NCBI RefSeq assembly: GCF_000972845.2
Contig: NW_020860930.1
Coordinates: 339,139 to 403,138 of the forward strand
Reading direction: 5' to 3'
From: Larimichthys crocea
Taxonomy: Eukaryota > Chordata > Actinopteri > Sciaenidae
DNA: 64,000 nucleotides
Positions 21,911 to 33,300 of this stretch are shown piece after piece. How positions within the stretch are numbered: position 1 is the stretch's first letter; each line of letters begins with the position of its first letter. The notes beneath the pieces are model-generated. The model made no database searches. It was not told where the DNA came from and was given only the letters and a program-made list of their open reading frames with translations. A program made the translations under genes and the position numbers.

Positions 21911-24900
21911 TATTTGTTTTCACACACTTGAATAGACTTGGATTGCTGTAATTGAAATATTCAAAACAAATTATTTATCAAGCGAGAGCTGCTGGAACCG
22001 TAGCTTTCATACAAAGTGTGTACAACATTAGTGCTTGTATGATAACAGACTGTGTCTAAGTTTAACAAGTTTCGTTCCTTCAGCAGCGCCAATAAAAACC
22101 TGAGTGAACAGACTGAGGCAGATTACAGTTTTTGTGTTTGTCTCTGTTCATTATTATTTTTGGTTTGTCAGACAGAGAATGCTGTTACATCTTTTGTCGT
22201 CTTGTCTTTTGTGAAGCGTATGAAATCGAATTATTTTGTCGTCCCTCCTCAAACGTCTTAACTGGAGCGTTTCTCAGCCGCTCGTGCAAGTTATTTTCAC
22301 AGATTTTTTGTATTATAGATTCCTTGAAAAATAAACAGCAGTATCCTTTAAATGAGTTGACACTTTTTACACAGTTTTTTTTTTTTTTTATACAAATGTC
22401 GCTTTGACATTTTTAATGTGTTAAGTTCTTACACTCATTCCCCAACCGCAGGGCCATGGATCATTTACCACACACAGAGAATAAAAACTGATTGCTGAAT
22501 ATCAGAATTTGGAAGATGTTTTATTTATCTGTGCCAAAATGCTCCTGTTGGTTACGTGATACGTTACGCTCACAAGCTGGCAGAAATGAGTTTAATGCTG
22601 GTCGTATCATTGAATTTTTTTCATATTGAACCCTCACAAAATGTTTCCTCACATACAGTAAAACTGGTCCGTGGCTCAAAGCAGTCCGTTGGAGCATGAA
22701 CTGACTGTGAAAGAACCAAAAATCCTGCTGCAGCAGTTGCACAAGGTCCTCATAAATCCGGAGGTCCCTGTAGAGACGTGTGGGTCAACACAGTTATCTG
22801 TTTGTACACTAATGAGCATTTCAGGACATTGAGTAGTTTAAGACAGGAAAAGTTAGAAATGACTTTAGACGTAAGGCGTATGACAAATCAGGATTACTGA
22901 TTATAAGAACACACAGGGTTGATCATGGACCAGTGCCATGAAACGTCTGATATTAAAGTGACTTGGTGTGAATAACTCTGACTCGCCTCTCCTTAAAACA
23001 AACATGAGAAGTGAGCTGATGCTAACGGCTCCAGGTTTGAGTTTGACTCTCTGGTGTTGAACTTGTCTTTGTTTTCATTACACTGAGTTTTAGTAATCTG
23101 TGCGTCCAGGGTGATTTCTGTGCTTTGAGTGTTTTATTTATTTTTTTATAAACGAGCTCTGGGAATTAACGCTGGCAGATTTATTTATTTTTTCTTTATT
23201 ACGACTAACCATTTAAAATGTTTTTAGCTTAAACTGCAAATACAGCGACTACTGATTCACATCAACGTATTAAACAGTGTTGGTGGCTTTTTTTTTTTTT
23301 TTTTTTTTTCCACTATCTATAATTCATGAAGCATTTTGCACGCCTTTGGTTGCACACTTATCACTGGAAGTAAGAAGAAAAGTATCTTCCAATGTTAATC
23401 CTCGTCAGTTACAGAGTGTTGCAGTAAAGTGGAGTCATCCTTTACAGTGTGTATGCAGAGGTTGTGTTACCTCAATGTGACTCCCAAATTTGTATGTGTC
23501 CTCCAGCGTGTGTGTGGATGTTTTCCTTGTGTAGTTCAGTTGTGCGTACACATCTAGCAGTGTACTTCTGTTTTTAGCCTGCAGCTATACTCACCTGCTC
23601 AGCTCGAGCCAACTCACGTGGCTCACTTTGATCCTCGGCGACGCCGCCGGCAACTCGGAGCTCAGAGCCGTCTCTCGTTTATTCATTCGTTGAACCAACA
23701 GCTTCCTTGCAACCACTTTCAAAATAAACTCTTGTGATTAGAAGACACATCTGACTATGAACCAACCAAATGAACAATCCACAAAAGTCAAACTCTTACT
23801 GATCATGTCAGGAAAATATCTTTTCCATCAAGAAATTCCTTCGCTCCCATTTTGAAGTAACTTTTCAGAGACACCTAGCGTTAAAGCACGCCTGTAGTTC
23901 ATGCTGCCGATGCCCGTACTTCCTCACTGGATGCTCATAAACAACTTTGCGACTTCGACTGCGTTGCAAATTTATCCCTTGTTAGGCCCACAACATTTTA
24001 TTCCAGCCCGACCTCGCCAGAAAAAGACAGAAACGGAATTTAAACATCAGTTTCTTCTCAGCGGAGAAGAAATATTCAAAACATGATCCTGTAAAGTTTC
24101 AAACTTTTGACAGGCAGTAACTTCTGAACCGGGTTCTTTGCCCAGGAGACGCCTCCCTCACTGTTACTGTTTCACTTATTTATTACTGAATGTAAAGATA
24201 TCTGTCAGTGAAAGGCACAAACTGAAAAATACAAAATGATACAAAACGTCAAACGTGTCGTGTTCGCTGGAGGAAAACCAGAGGAAGTAAACACAGACGG
24301 AGCTCAGGCTATAGGAGAGCAATGATCAATAATTCACTTTCTGGATTTGTTCTGCTCGGCAGAACTCACTGTGTGTGTGTGTGTGTGGTTTAATCTGTTT
24401 CCATGTGTATAATCAGCTGAGACTTAAACACAGGTAGAAGCCACCAGAGCTAATTCAGCAGAAACGGAAAACTCTTGTGACATTTTGTCCTCCTGAAATC
24501 TGCACTTCGCTTCAGCTTGACGGAGCTTTACGTTATTGGTGAAATATAAATACAGAAGAGAAACAAAGTATAGTTTGCAATCACAGCATTTGTTGAAAAG
24601 ATTGTGTGCCGGCATCAGTTTGAGGTGTGCTGTAACTTTCACTGATTCATAGGCTGCAGGGGAAAAAAGCTACTTTTGAAGCCTCAGCTGGACTTGGCGT
24701 GATTACCTCGACACAGCGTTGACATTTGCAGCTGAATTACAGAGAAATAAGGAGAGTGAATATTAAACTCTGATTCATGAACTGACCACAAAACCAGGAT
24801 CCCAGATTCATGCTCACATTGTGAATTAAACTTGAATCTTTAATCGTCATCAGAGATCATGTTTCCTTAACCGCCTGAGGCTCACAGTGGTCCAGGTTCC

Positions 24901-26651
24901 TCCTGTCAAACTTCTCCTAATGAATAGTGAATGCTGTGGTCGGGCCCGATCAGACGGAGCAGCAGGGAGACGGCCTGAGGATGATGAAGAAAAAGTACTT
25001 TGGTCCTCATCGATCCACTTCTTCTTTAGCGCTGTAAGACGAGCACACGCTGACATAATCAGGTACACGCTCCACTGGACACCGGACCAGCGACTGGGCC
25101 GCGATCTGGTACGAGCCACCGCACACTTTAGTCAACAGTTTTTCTGTTGCTGTTGCTAGGCAACACACTCCCCAATTTCCTGTTTTCCACTTGTGTGCCA
25201 GTCAAACAATTCTCAAACTGAAGCTGCAAACAACACACTCGTGTTCTTCCAGGCGGTCTGCAAGATCACGGTTTGGTTTTTTTCTTGCTGTTGTTGAAGG
25301 TGAAGCGGTTCGTCTCTTTGCTCTTCTAATTGGACGGCAGAGAAAGAACTGTGGCGAACTGCACACCACAACAAAGCAGTGATACATCCATGAGGACACT
25401 GCGAACAGACCGAGCTTCAGTTTGTCTGGTGGATTGAAAACCTAAATGTTAAAAACACTTTTTGCTGTGACAGAAGTCAAATTTCACACTGAGCTGATAA
25501 AGAACAATGATATTGTAATTTATTTCTCCAAGTGTAGACTCAAAATTGTAGACCTTATCTTTTCTTTGGTCCATAAACCTAAAGAACGAGCCTCCTGTTG
25601 GGTTTGTCTCCTTCTCAGTGTTTCCCTGCCCTTTGTGTTCTGTGTCTGGTCTCCCCTGTCTGGGCGTAGCTGACCTAGTTACTCCGACCACTCCCCCGTT
25701 GGTCGTCACCCGCTCTGCTCTCACACCTGCTTCTCATCATCTCATCCTGCAGTAACTCCGATTCACCCTCCCATCATCACGACTTACCAGCTCAGAGAAA
25801 CCTACATGTTACCGACTGACCTGCACAGGATTAAAATCACTGAGCAGTGCAGGTAATGTTGGAATCACCTGACACTGAATGTCTGTATGTACATGTACAG
25901 ACACCGATCAGAGACTTGTACTGCGGGGCACTGAATACACACTTTACACACACCCAAAAGTATACACACACTACACTTTACTACACACACTGGGTTTAAT
26001 CCTTCGTCACTCGGGCGACCTGACCGCACAAAGCCAAATAACTTGCCAGGCACATAAACAAGCCCGACCAATAGGAGGTGGCCTCGCTTCGAGGGAACTT
26101 GGGCTGTACTCTTCCTTCCTCCCTCATTAATTTATTTTCTTCTCCGTCTGTTTGTTCTGTTGCTGCTGTCCACTTCACAGACTTCAGTCGCTTTAGAAAA
26201 GAGACGCAGCTCAAAAGACGGAAGCTCACAGTTTGTGTTTGATATCAGGGGTGAGGAAGGAAACGAAAATGTGGAGAGAGACGAGGAGGGACGGTGAGAA
26301 ATCACAGAAATATGGTGACGCAAGTGTCCCAGAGGGGACGGACACGTAGAGGCATGTGAGGACAGCCGAGCAGCTCAACTCTGAACCCAGACCGACTCTG
26401 GAACGCAGACGTGAATAAATGTTACATCATCTGAGAGACGAGCCTTTTGAAAACAGTGCCAATGTTCTTTTGTCATTATTAACAGTCGAGTGGGAGCAGC
26501 GTTTTATCCGTGGCTCGGTTACGTCTCCGTCACAACTGAGATGTCCACTGGTAGCACATCAGGAGCTCGGCGGCTGCTCATTAGCCCGTTTTGTGTTGTT
26601 TTGTTCATTTTTCATTTATTATTTTTTGTCTTCCAAACTGGCTCGTGGATA

Positions 26652-27258
26652 TGCTCCTCAAGTTCAAGTCGGCTTTATTATCAATACTGAAATATGTACG
26701 AGAAGTGTCCAGAGTTTGTGGGGGCAGCGGGCGGAGGAGGAAGGGGGGGCAGTACTGGGAGGGAGTCCAGCATCCTGATGGCCTGGTGCATGAAGCTGTC
26801 TCTCAGTCTGCTAGTCCTCCTGGAAGGCAGGAGGATGAAGAAGTGGTGGTTGGGGTGGGTGGGGTCGCCCGCAATGCTGAGTGCTTTGCGGGCCAGGCGT
26901 GTGCTATAAATGTCCTGGAGGGGGGGGGGGCACCAATGATCTTCTCAGCTGCTCTCACTATGCGCTGCAGGGTCTTCTTGCAGGATGCAGTGCAGCTGCC
27001 GTACCACACAGTGATGCAGCTGGTCAGGATGCTCTCGGTGGTGCCGCAGTAGAAAGTCTGCAGGATGGGGACTGGAGCTCTGGCTCTTCTTAGTTTGCGG
27101 AGGAAGTAGAGGTGCTGTTGGGCTTTCCTGGTCAGTGATGCGGTGTTGCTGCTCCAGGAGAGGTCCTCAGTGATGAGCACACCCAGGAACCTGGTGCTGC
27201 TTACTCTCTCCATTGCAGCACCCTGCCTTATCTGCCCTCTTGTCTGTCTTGCTTTCAC
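26652..27258 (-). mobile_element. 5'-truncated L2-like LINE, end of reverse-transcriptase ORF and 3' tail
   Basis: On the minus strand 27258-26803 encodes the C-terminal segment of a fish LINE ORF2: FLGVLITEDLSWSSNT, AQQHLYFLRKLRRA, ESILTSCITVWYGSC and LQRIVRAAEKIIG. The frame then degenerates (Pro/Ser-rich end), while the nucleotide sequence continues as LINE 3' sequence to a TAATAAAGCCGACTTGAACT tail near 26660, typical of L2/Maui-type fish elements. The catalytic reverse-transcriptase core and endonuclease are absent, so it is a dead fragment. Confidence 0.88.
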
Positions 27259-27745
27259 TGGAGTTTAAAGCCATGCTAGCAGCTCTGTGAGGATGAACCA
27301 TTGAGCATTCCAATAGAAAACCGCGCAGTGGCGCCAAGAAAGTTACATTTTTGGGGGCAGAAAATGACCTGGATCTTCCACATATGCCTCCACACTGCTG
27401 GCCTCGTAGATCAAGGCGGCTGAGCTGCTAACATCCGGTTTAGCACTTCACTAACTTGAACAATGATGAAATCGTGCAGACTTTCGAAATGTTGTCGGAT
27501 CAAATATTAATAGTGGAACAAGTCATTTCTCAGGGGGTGTCCACGATTTTACAGCTGCGTCTTCTTGGGCACTACATCAAATCCAGTTTTGTAGGTATGT
27601 AGTCCTCAACCAAAGTATTTGAGAAAGTGTAACTGATGGCGCTACATCACGGTGAACATCAAAAGTCCTGCTTTGTCCAGGATTGTCACGGTTTCAAGCT
27701 GGGTGTCCCCGAGTTCTGACAAATATCTGTAAGACACTAAACTGT

Positions 27746-27783
<38 letters not shown>

Positions 27784-27960
27784 CATATTGTGGATTCATC
27801 CTTTGGGGACAATGAACGTTTGCATAAAACTTCTAAAAAGTTAAAGAATGACATGTTTATTGTTGCTTTGCTTTTCGTTGGTGTGTTGTTGTTGTTGTTG
27901 CACTATGTTGGCCCACATTGCACCAGCTCAGTTTCTCCTCTCTGCCTGACAGATTTCTTG
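27259..27960. other. Gene-free stretch with a GT tract
   Basis: No gene is seen. It contains a (GT)n run at 27749-27781 and otherwise unique-looking sequence between the LINE fragment and the large minisatellite. Confidence 0.6.
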
Positions 27961-27963
27961 GAC

Positions 27964-27968
<5 letters not shown>

Positions 27969-28030
<62 letters not shown>

Positions 28031-28284
28031 GTTTTTTCTAAGGTTATCCGTAGTGTTGTGGTGGTGGTGGTGGTGTGTGTGTGTGTGTGTTTTTTCTAAG
28101 GTTATCCGTAGTGTTGTTGTGGTGGTGGTGGTGGTGTGTGTGTGTGTGTGTGTGTGTTTTTTCTAAGGTTATCCGTAGTGTTGTTGTGGTGGTGGTGGTG
28201 TGTGTGTGTTCTAAGGTTATCCGTAGTGTTGTTGTGGTGGTGGTGGTGTGTGTGTTCTAAGGTTATCCGTAGTGTTGTTGTGGT

Positions 28285-28339
<55 letters not shown>

Positions 28340-28861
28340 TCTAAGGTTATCCGTAGTGTTGTTGTGGTGGTGGTGTGTGTATATGTGTGTGTGTGTGTTC
28401 TAAGGTTATCCGTAGTGGTGTTGTGGTGGTGGTGGTGGTGTGTGTGTGTGTGTGTTCTAAGGTTATCCATAGTGTTGTTGTGGTGGTGTGTGTGTGTGTG
28501 TGTGTGTGTATGTTCTAAGGTTATCCGTAGTGTTGTTGTGGTGGTGGTGTGTATGTGTGTGTGTTCTAAGGTTATCCGTAGTGTTGTTGTGGTGGTGGTG
28601 TGTATGTATGTGTGTTCTAAGGTTATCCGTAGTGTTGTTGTGGTGTGTGTGTGTGTGGGTGTGTTCTAAGGTTATCCGTAGTGTTGTTGTGGTGGTGTGG
28701 GTGTGTGTTCTAAGGTTATCCGTAGTGTTGTGGTGGTGTGTGTGGGTGTGTGTTCTAAGGTTATCCGTAGTGTTGTTGTGGTGGTGTAGGTCTGTGTTCT
28801 AAGGTTATCCGTAGTGTGGGGGTGTGTGTGTGTGTGGGGGTGTGTGTTCTAAGGTTATCAG

Positions 28862-28900
<39 letters not shown>

Positions 28901-29126
28901 TGTGTTCTAAGGTTATCTGTAGTGTTGTGGTGGTGTGCGTCTGTGTTCTAAGGTTATCCGTAGTGTGTGTGTGTGTGTGGGTCTGTGTTCTAAGGTTATC
29001 CGTAGTGTGTGTGTGTGGGTCTGTGTTCTAAGGTTATCCGTAGTGTGTGTGTGTGTGTGTGGGTCTGTGTTCTAAGGTTATCCGTAGTGTGTGTGTGTGT
29101 GTGGGTCTGTGTTCTAAGGTTATCCG

Positions 29127-29174
<48 letters not shown>

Positions 29175-29342
29175 CTGTGTTCTAAGGTTATTCGTAGTGT
29201 GTGTGTGTGTGTGTGTGTGTGGGTGTGTTTTAAGGTTATCAGTAGTGTGTGTGTGTGTGTGTGTGTGTTCTAAGGTTATCCGTAGTGTTGTTGTGGTGTG
29301 TGTGTGTGTGTTCTAAGGTTATCCGTAGTGTTGTTGTGGTGT
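27969..29342 (+). repeat. Compound minisatellite: 26 TTCTAAGGTTATCCGTAGTG units separated by (GTG)n/(GT)n spacers
   Basis: A conserved 20-base core occurs about 26 times over 1.37 kb. Each core is followed by a variable spacer made of TTGTGG(TGG)n and (TG)n. Core variants are rare (CAG, TAG or CAT for CCG, and one TTCG). Left-hand units carry TGG-rich spacers and right-hand units carry mainly TG or TGGGTCTG spacers, so the array has two sub-domains. Its many open frames are artefacts. Confidence 0.97.
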
Positions 29343-30162
29343 GGATGTGCTGCAGCTGAGTGAAGAAATCAAACTGAACAGCAACGACTTTATATGTTTA
29401 TATCATTTTTATTTTGTAAAATCAGAACAAAGAGGAAATGAAAATAGAAAAATTAAAGTACTGATTTGGTTCTGTTCAGCGCCTCCATGTGACTGAACTC
29501 TTATTGTAACCTCTTTTACTTTTCATGATCTGACATCAAGTATTTACAGAAGTGCAGCAGGGCCATCGCATCCATAGAATAATAATGACAATAATTTTGC
29601 AAACAGTCTAACAGCCAAACATCAACCACGAGCTGTCAGGAGGCGTTTGTTTTATCCTCCTGCTGAAGTTCACACATGCAGACTCTGTAACTCCACGCGG
29701 GGTTAGGGGCTGTGAGTCCTGCTGACTCATCATCTGTCACACCTTTCCAAACAGAGCCGCCTCACCCATAAAAGAAACTATAATGATAATTATAATAATG
29801 ATGAGCTGATTAAATGATACATAAAAAGAAACAATAAGAAATCTTTGGGTAACAACAATGATTCTGATTTTTAATTGTGATCATCAAAATAAAACAAATG
29901 AAAAATCAAATGAAACAAATTAAGAGTGTGATAGGAGTAAGTCAAACATGCATATAGAGAATATATATCAAAGTATAAAATGATGAATAAATATAAATGA
30001 AGAAAAATAGAAACATACAAACAAACATTGCTGACGGAGGAGTCCTCCTTTCCTTTCTTTTGGTTTTGGTCTTTCTGTCCAGACTTGAACGATCGAAACA
30101 ATCTGACAGCTTCCAGAAGATTCTAAACCCTTTTTCATTTTTGGATTTACAGAGGAAACTGG

Positions 30163-30300
30163 GTGGAAACCCGCCAAAATAAAATCACACATATCAAAGT
30201 AATGATGTATATTTTTGGTTATTGATTATTAACTATGTACAACACAACAATCAGGACTTTATTTGACCCGTTTGATTAACTGGGAATGATTTTTATCTCT
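30163..30300 (+). repeat. Dispersed repeat arm, relative of the 8.1-8.6 kb palindrome
   Basis: GGTGGAAACCCGCCAAAATA, then ATGATGTATATTTTTGGTTA, TTAACTATGTACAACAC and ACTGGGAATGATTTTTA, match the arms at 8522-8620 and the reverse complement of 8093-8212. It abuts the 3' end of the SNTX-family gene and supplies its poly(A) signal. Confidence 0.7.
30258..30263 (-). terminator. Poly(A) signal for the SNTX-family gene
   Basis: AATAAA on the minus strand, about 70 bases after the stop codon at 30333 and inside the dispersed repeat arm. Confidence 0.55.
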
Positions 30301-30332
30301 GGGCACAGACCAAGAATCTTTTGTCATTGCTC

Positions 30333-33300
30333 TTATTCAAATGGACACAGGTATGCATAACTGGGCCCAACAACAAAGAAGCCTGGGTGAAGAGGCTCAG
30401 TGAATGTGGTGTGGAAGGTGTGCAGGTGACTCAGTGTGTTAGAACAGACTCTGTAAAAGGACAGAGTGCCAGCAGGCCAGTCCAGATACACCCCAACTCT
30501 GCTGCAGCCAGAGGGAAAAGGAATTTCCTTCAACTTCCCATTATGCCATATCTCAACTGTGTGCTTTAGAAACATGAATAAAGGATATTGGAGCAAAGCC
30601 CATGATATGGCATTATCACCAAGTCTGCTCTGTGAACTGTCTCCTTTTCTTTGAATTGATTTGTATGCAGCACCTATGACAAGTTTTACTAAGAAGCTAA
30701 TGCTCCACTCTACCTCCCAGTAATGACGCCCAGTTAGCCCCTCACTGCACAACACCTGATATTGTTCATCAAACCGCTCTGGATGATCAGGATAGTACTG
30801 CCATGATCCCCATGTTGCCTTTTTGTTTCCCTCAGACAGAGTGAGGCGCCTGTTTGCAGTGTCTGGGTCCAGGGTGAGGTCACAGGCATCTGATGGAGAG
30901 ACCAAAACAAAATGTGTTATTAGTCATTGTGATGGTCAAACAGGTTTCTGGAGAACAGTAATTAGTACAGCGTAGTTTTGACTGAAGAAACATGGAAAAT
31001 GACTTACACCACATCAGATCTGTCCTGTCTGTGATCTCCTCCACAGGAGGGATCTCAGGCTTTGTGAAATCATCAGTGACCCGATAACCGTCCTTGTAAT
31101 GGTAGATAGTTGCTCCTGTGTACTTCTCATTTGCAATCGAGGCTATGAAGAAACGGACTTGGGGGAAGTTCTTCAGTGCTTTGGCAAGATTGTGGACCTC
31201 TTCTGCTTTTTCTCTCATTTTGGTTAAAACTTCATCTGAGTAGTACCATGGGACTTCAGTGGTACTTCCTAACATAAGAGTATCCACGTAGTTGTTCATC
31301 TCATCAAAGCAGGGGTCAGCACTCTCCAGGGAGGTGAAAACGAAGCACACAGCATGTTCTACACCTGCAGCAAGAACCTCTCTGTCCAACTCTGACTGAC
31401 TATGGACGATCTCTGCTCCCTCCATCATTCCTACACAGAACCTGATGATGTTGATTTCTCTCTCTTTATGATCCAGCCACTCGCTGAGTTTGTCATGACT
31501 GAATGGTGACCCGTGTCTGTCTTCAAAGACTTGTTCTACTGAACTCTCATCTTCTTTACCTTTACGGATGAGGGGAAATTTCTTCCCCATGATCTGCTCG
31601 AGGTAAGATGTGTAATAATTACAGTTTTTTTTGAAACTGCTTAGATCTTTGTGAATCTGTGGAAAATCCTCTACTACTCTGTCATCCAAAGAATCATTGC
31701 ATCTCATTTCTATTTCCTTTAAATCTTCTAGAGCATCTTGTGCCTTCCTCACTAGTCCAACGCTGATCCCACTCATCAGCTCAGCAGCTCCTGAATCTAA
31801 ATTCTTCAGTGGCATCAGCCAGACCATCAATGGAACACTGTTCTCTCCATTTTCTCCCAGAAGCTTTGGAAGTTCGACATAGGTCTTCACTGCGTCTACA
31901 AATGTTGCAGGGTTGCTTTCAAGAATGAAGTCTCCATAGAATTTACAGGAGAATTTCTCAGTTGTGTTTTTTTCCTCATCAGTCAGCTTGATGTCAAGTT
32001 TCCCCTCGATATCAAGAGAGGGGATCTTCTTTACCACAGCTTCCATGTGGCCCTGGATATCTTGAACGTTGCTGGCTTCTAACTTCTCACTGTCAAACAC
32101 AAAGAAAGCTTTTGCCCCATAAAGGATGCCTGTGACTACATGTGTTGCAAAACCTTTCTTAATAAGATCTGCCTGTTCTGTGTCCATGGTTAGAAGGTGA
32201 GTAATTGACAGCTGTTTAAAGTTGGTTGTAGCTTTGTACTGACATGTCACTCTGCTCTGATTCTTGAATTTCTTCGTATCATTCAGATACTTGGCAGATC
32301 CTCCAACTTCAATCAGTCCACCCAGGAAGCTGGCCTTCAGAGAAGCTTCAACATCCAGCAGAGAAGACTTGGATTCAATGGAGTCAGATGCAGAAATTTG
32401 AAATGCACTGCTGTGCTGAGAGCTTTCGAGTGTGTTTTCTTGGAGAGTTTTACCATCCCACAGTGTCAAACCTGTGGAAATTAGAATCTGTCATTTTATT
32501 AATATAAGATGAGATTTATTTATAACATTTAAAGTTATTAGATAATTGGTATAATTTAATTAAGTATTTGTATTCTTCTTAATTCAAAACAGGAACTATA
32601 TTTCAGGATACACCTTGCATTTAATAGGTGATGATGTATCACATGTTGCTGAGTGTTCAGTTGTCCTATTTTTGAGGCGGACATTAAAGTAATCATGCTA
32701 CACTGAAGAACTGGTCCGTAACTCATTTAATTTAGTCAAAGTCAAGTTTATAGTTAACGCTAAGAGTAACTTTACATTAACATGAAGTCACAAGACTCTG
32801 ATCATTACGGTGGCCGGGAACCCTCAATGCTGCAAATAAAAGAAACGCTGCAAACAAAAAAGAAATGCCGCTGCAAATAAAAGAAACTTCACAACGGAAG
32901 TGAATTACCGGGGACTATTTTTGCCGGTGCACCTGTAGTTTTTTATGTGAGAGGAGAAGAAGAAGAAGAAGAAGAAGAAGAACTGCACTTCGGTAAAGTT
33001 AGAAATATATTGGCACTTCCGAGATCAATAACTCTTAATTGAAACGTTAAACCACAAAACGCATATCTTCAACCATAGTAACACAGACAACGAGCTACAA
33101 CCTAATGTTCATCACAACAAGCCATCCTCTGAGCCACACCAACAACATTAGTGTTTACTAAGACTTTTCATAATTTCTGGGAATTTTCTATTAGGAATAT
33201 TAATGAATAACTTTAATATGATACAATACTGCGGTAATGCTATCTACACTTTAAAATCTAGTGCCCGACTACATCAGTTTGTACCGTAAAGCGTCTTCAT

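Larger units (their letters stand above)
7650..26640. other. Gene-free intergenic region between the bHLH gene and the LINE fragment
   Basis: I see no convincing coding exon on either strand here. Longer open frames are built from (CA)n/(GT)n or minisatellites, or match no family I know. Content I can support is a palindromic repeat at 8117-8620, a duplicated 100-base block near 9.15 and 9.68 kb, many microsatellites from 10.7 to 14.5 kb, a polypurine tract at 12.5 kb, an 18-bp minisatellite at 13.0 kb, a direct repeat pair at 13.8 and 15.1 kb, and possible retroelement or MITE debris near 11.45-11.93, 21.04-21.66, 21.66-21.9 and 25.6-25.8 kb. Confidence 0.6.
29345..30330. other. Gene-free stretch downstream of the SNTX-family gene
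   Basis: A/T-rich sequence with no recognisable exon. Its right end (30163-30300) contains a dispersed repeat arm related to 8522-8620. Confidence 0.6.

Noticed and set aside
27918..29316. Val/Cys-rich frames over 27.9-29.3 kb
   Set aside because: They are translations of (GT)n/(GTG)n spacers and the minisatellite core, not membrane proteins.
27969..29342. CRISPR-like appearance (conserved repeat with variable spacers)
   Set aside because: The spacers are low-complexity GT/GTG tracts of variable length in a vertebrate genome; it is a minisatellite.
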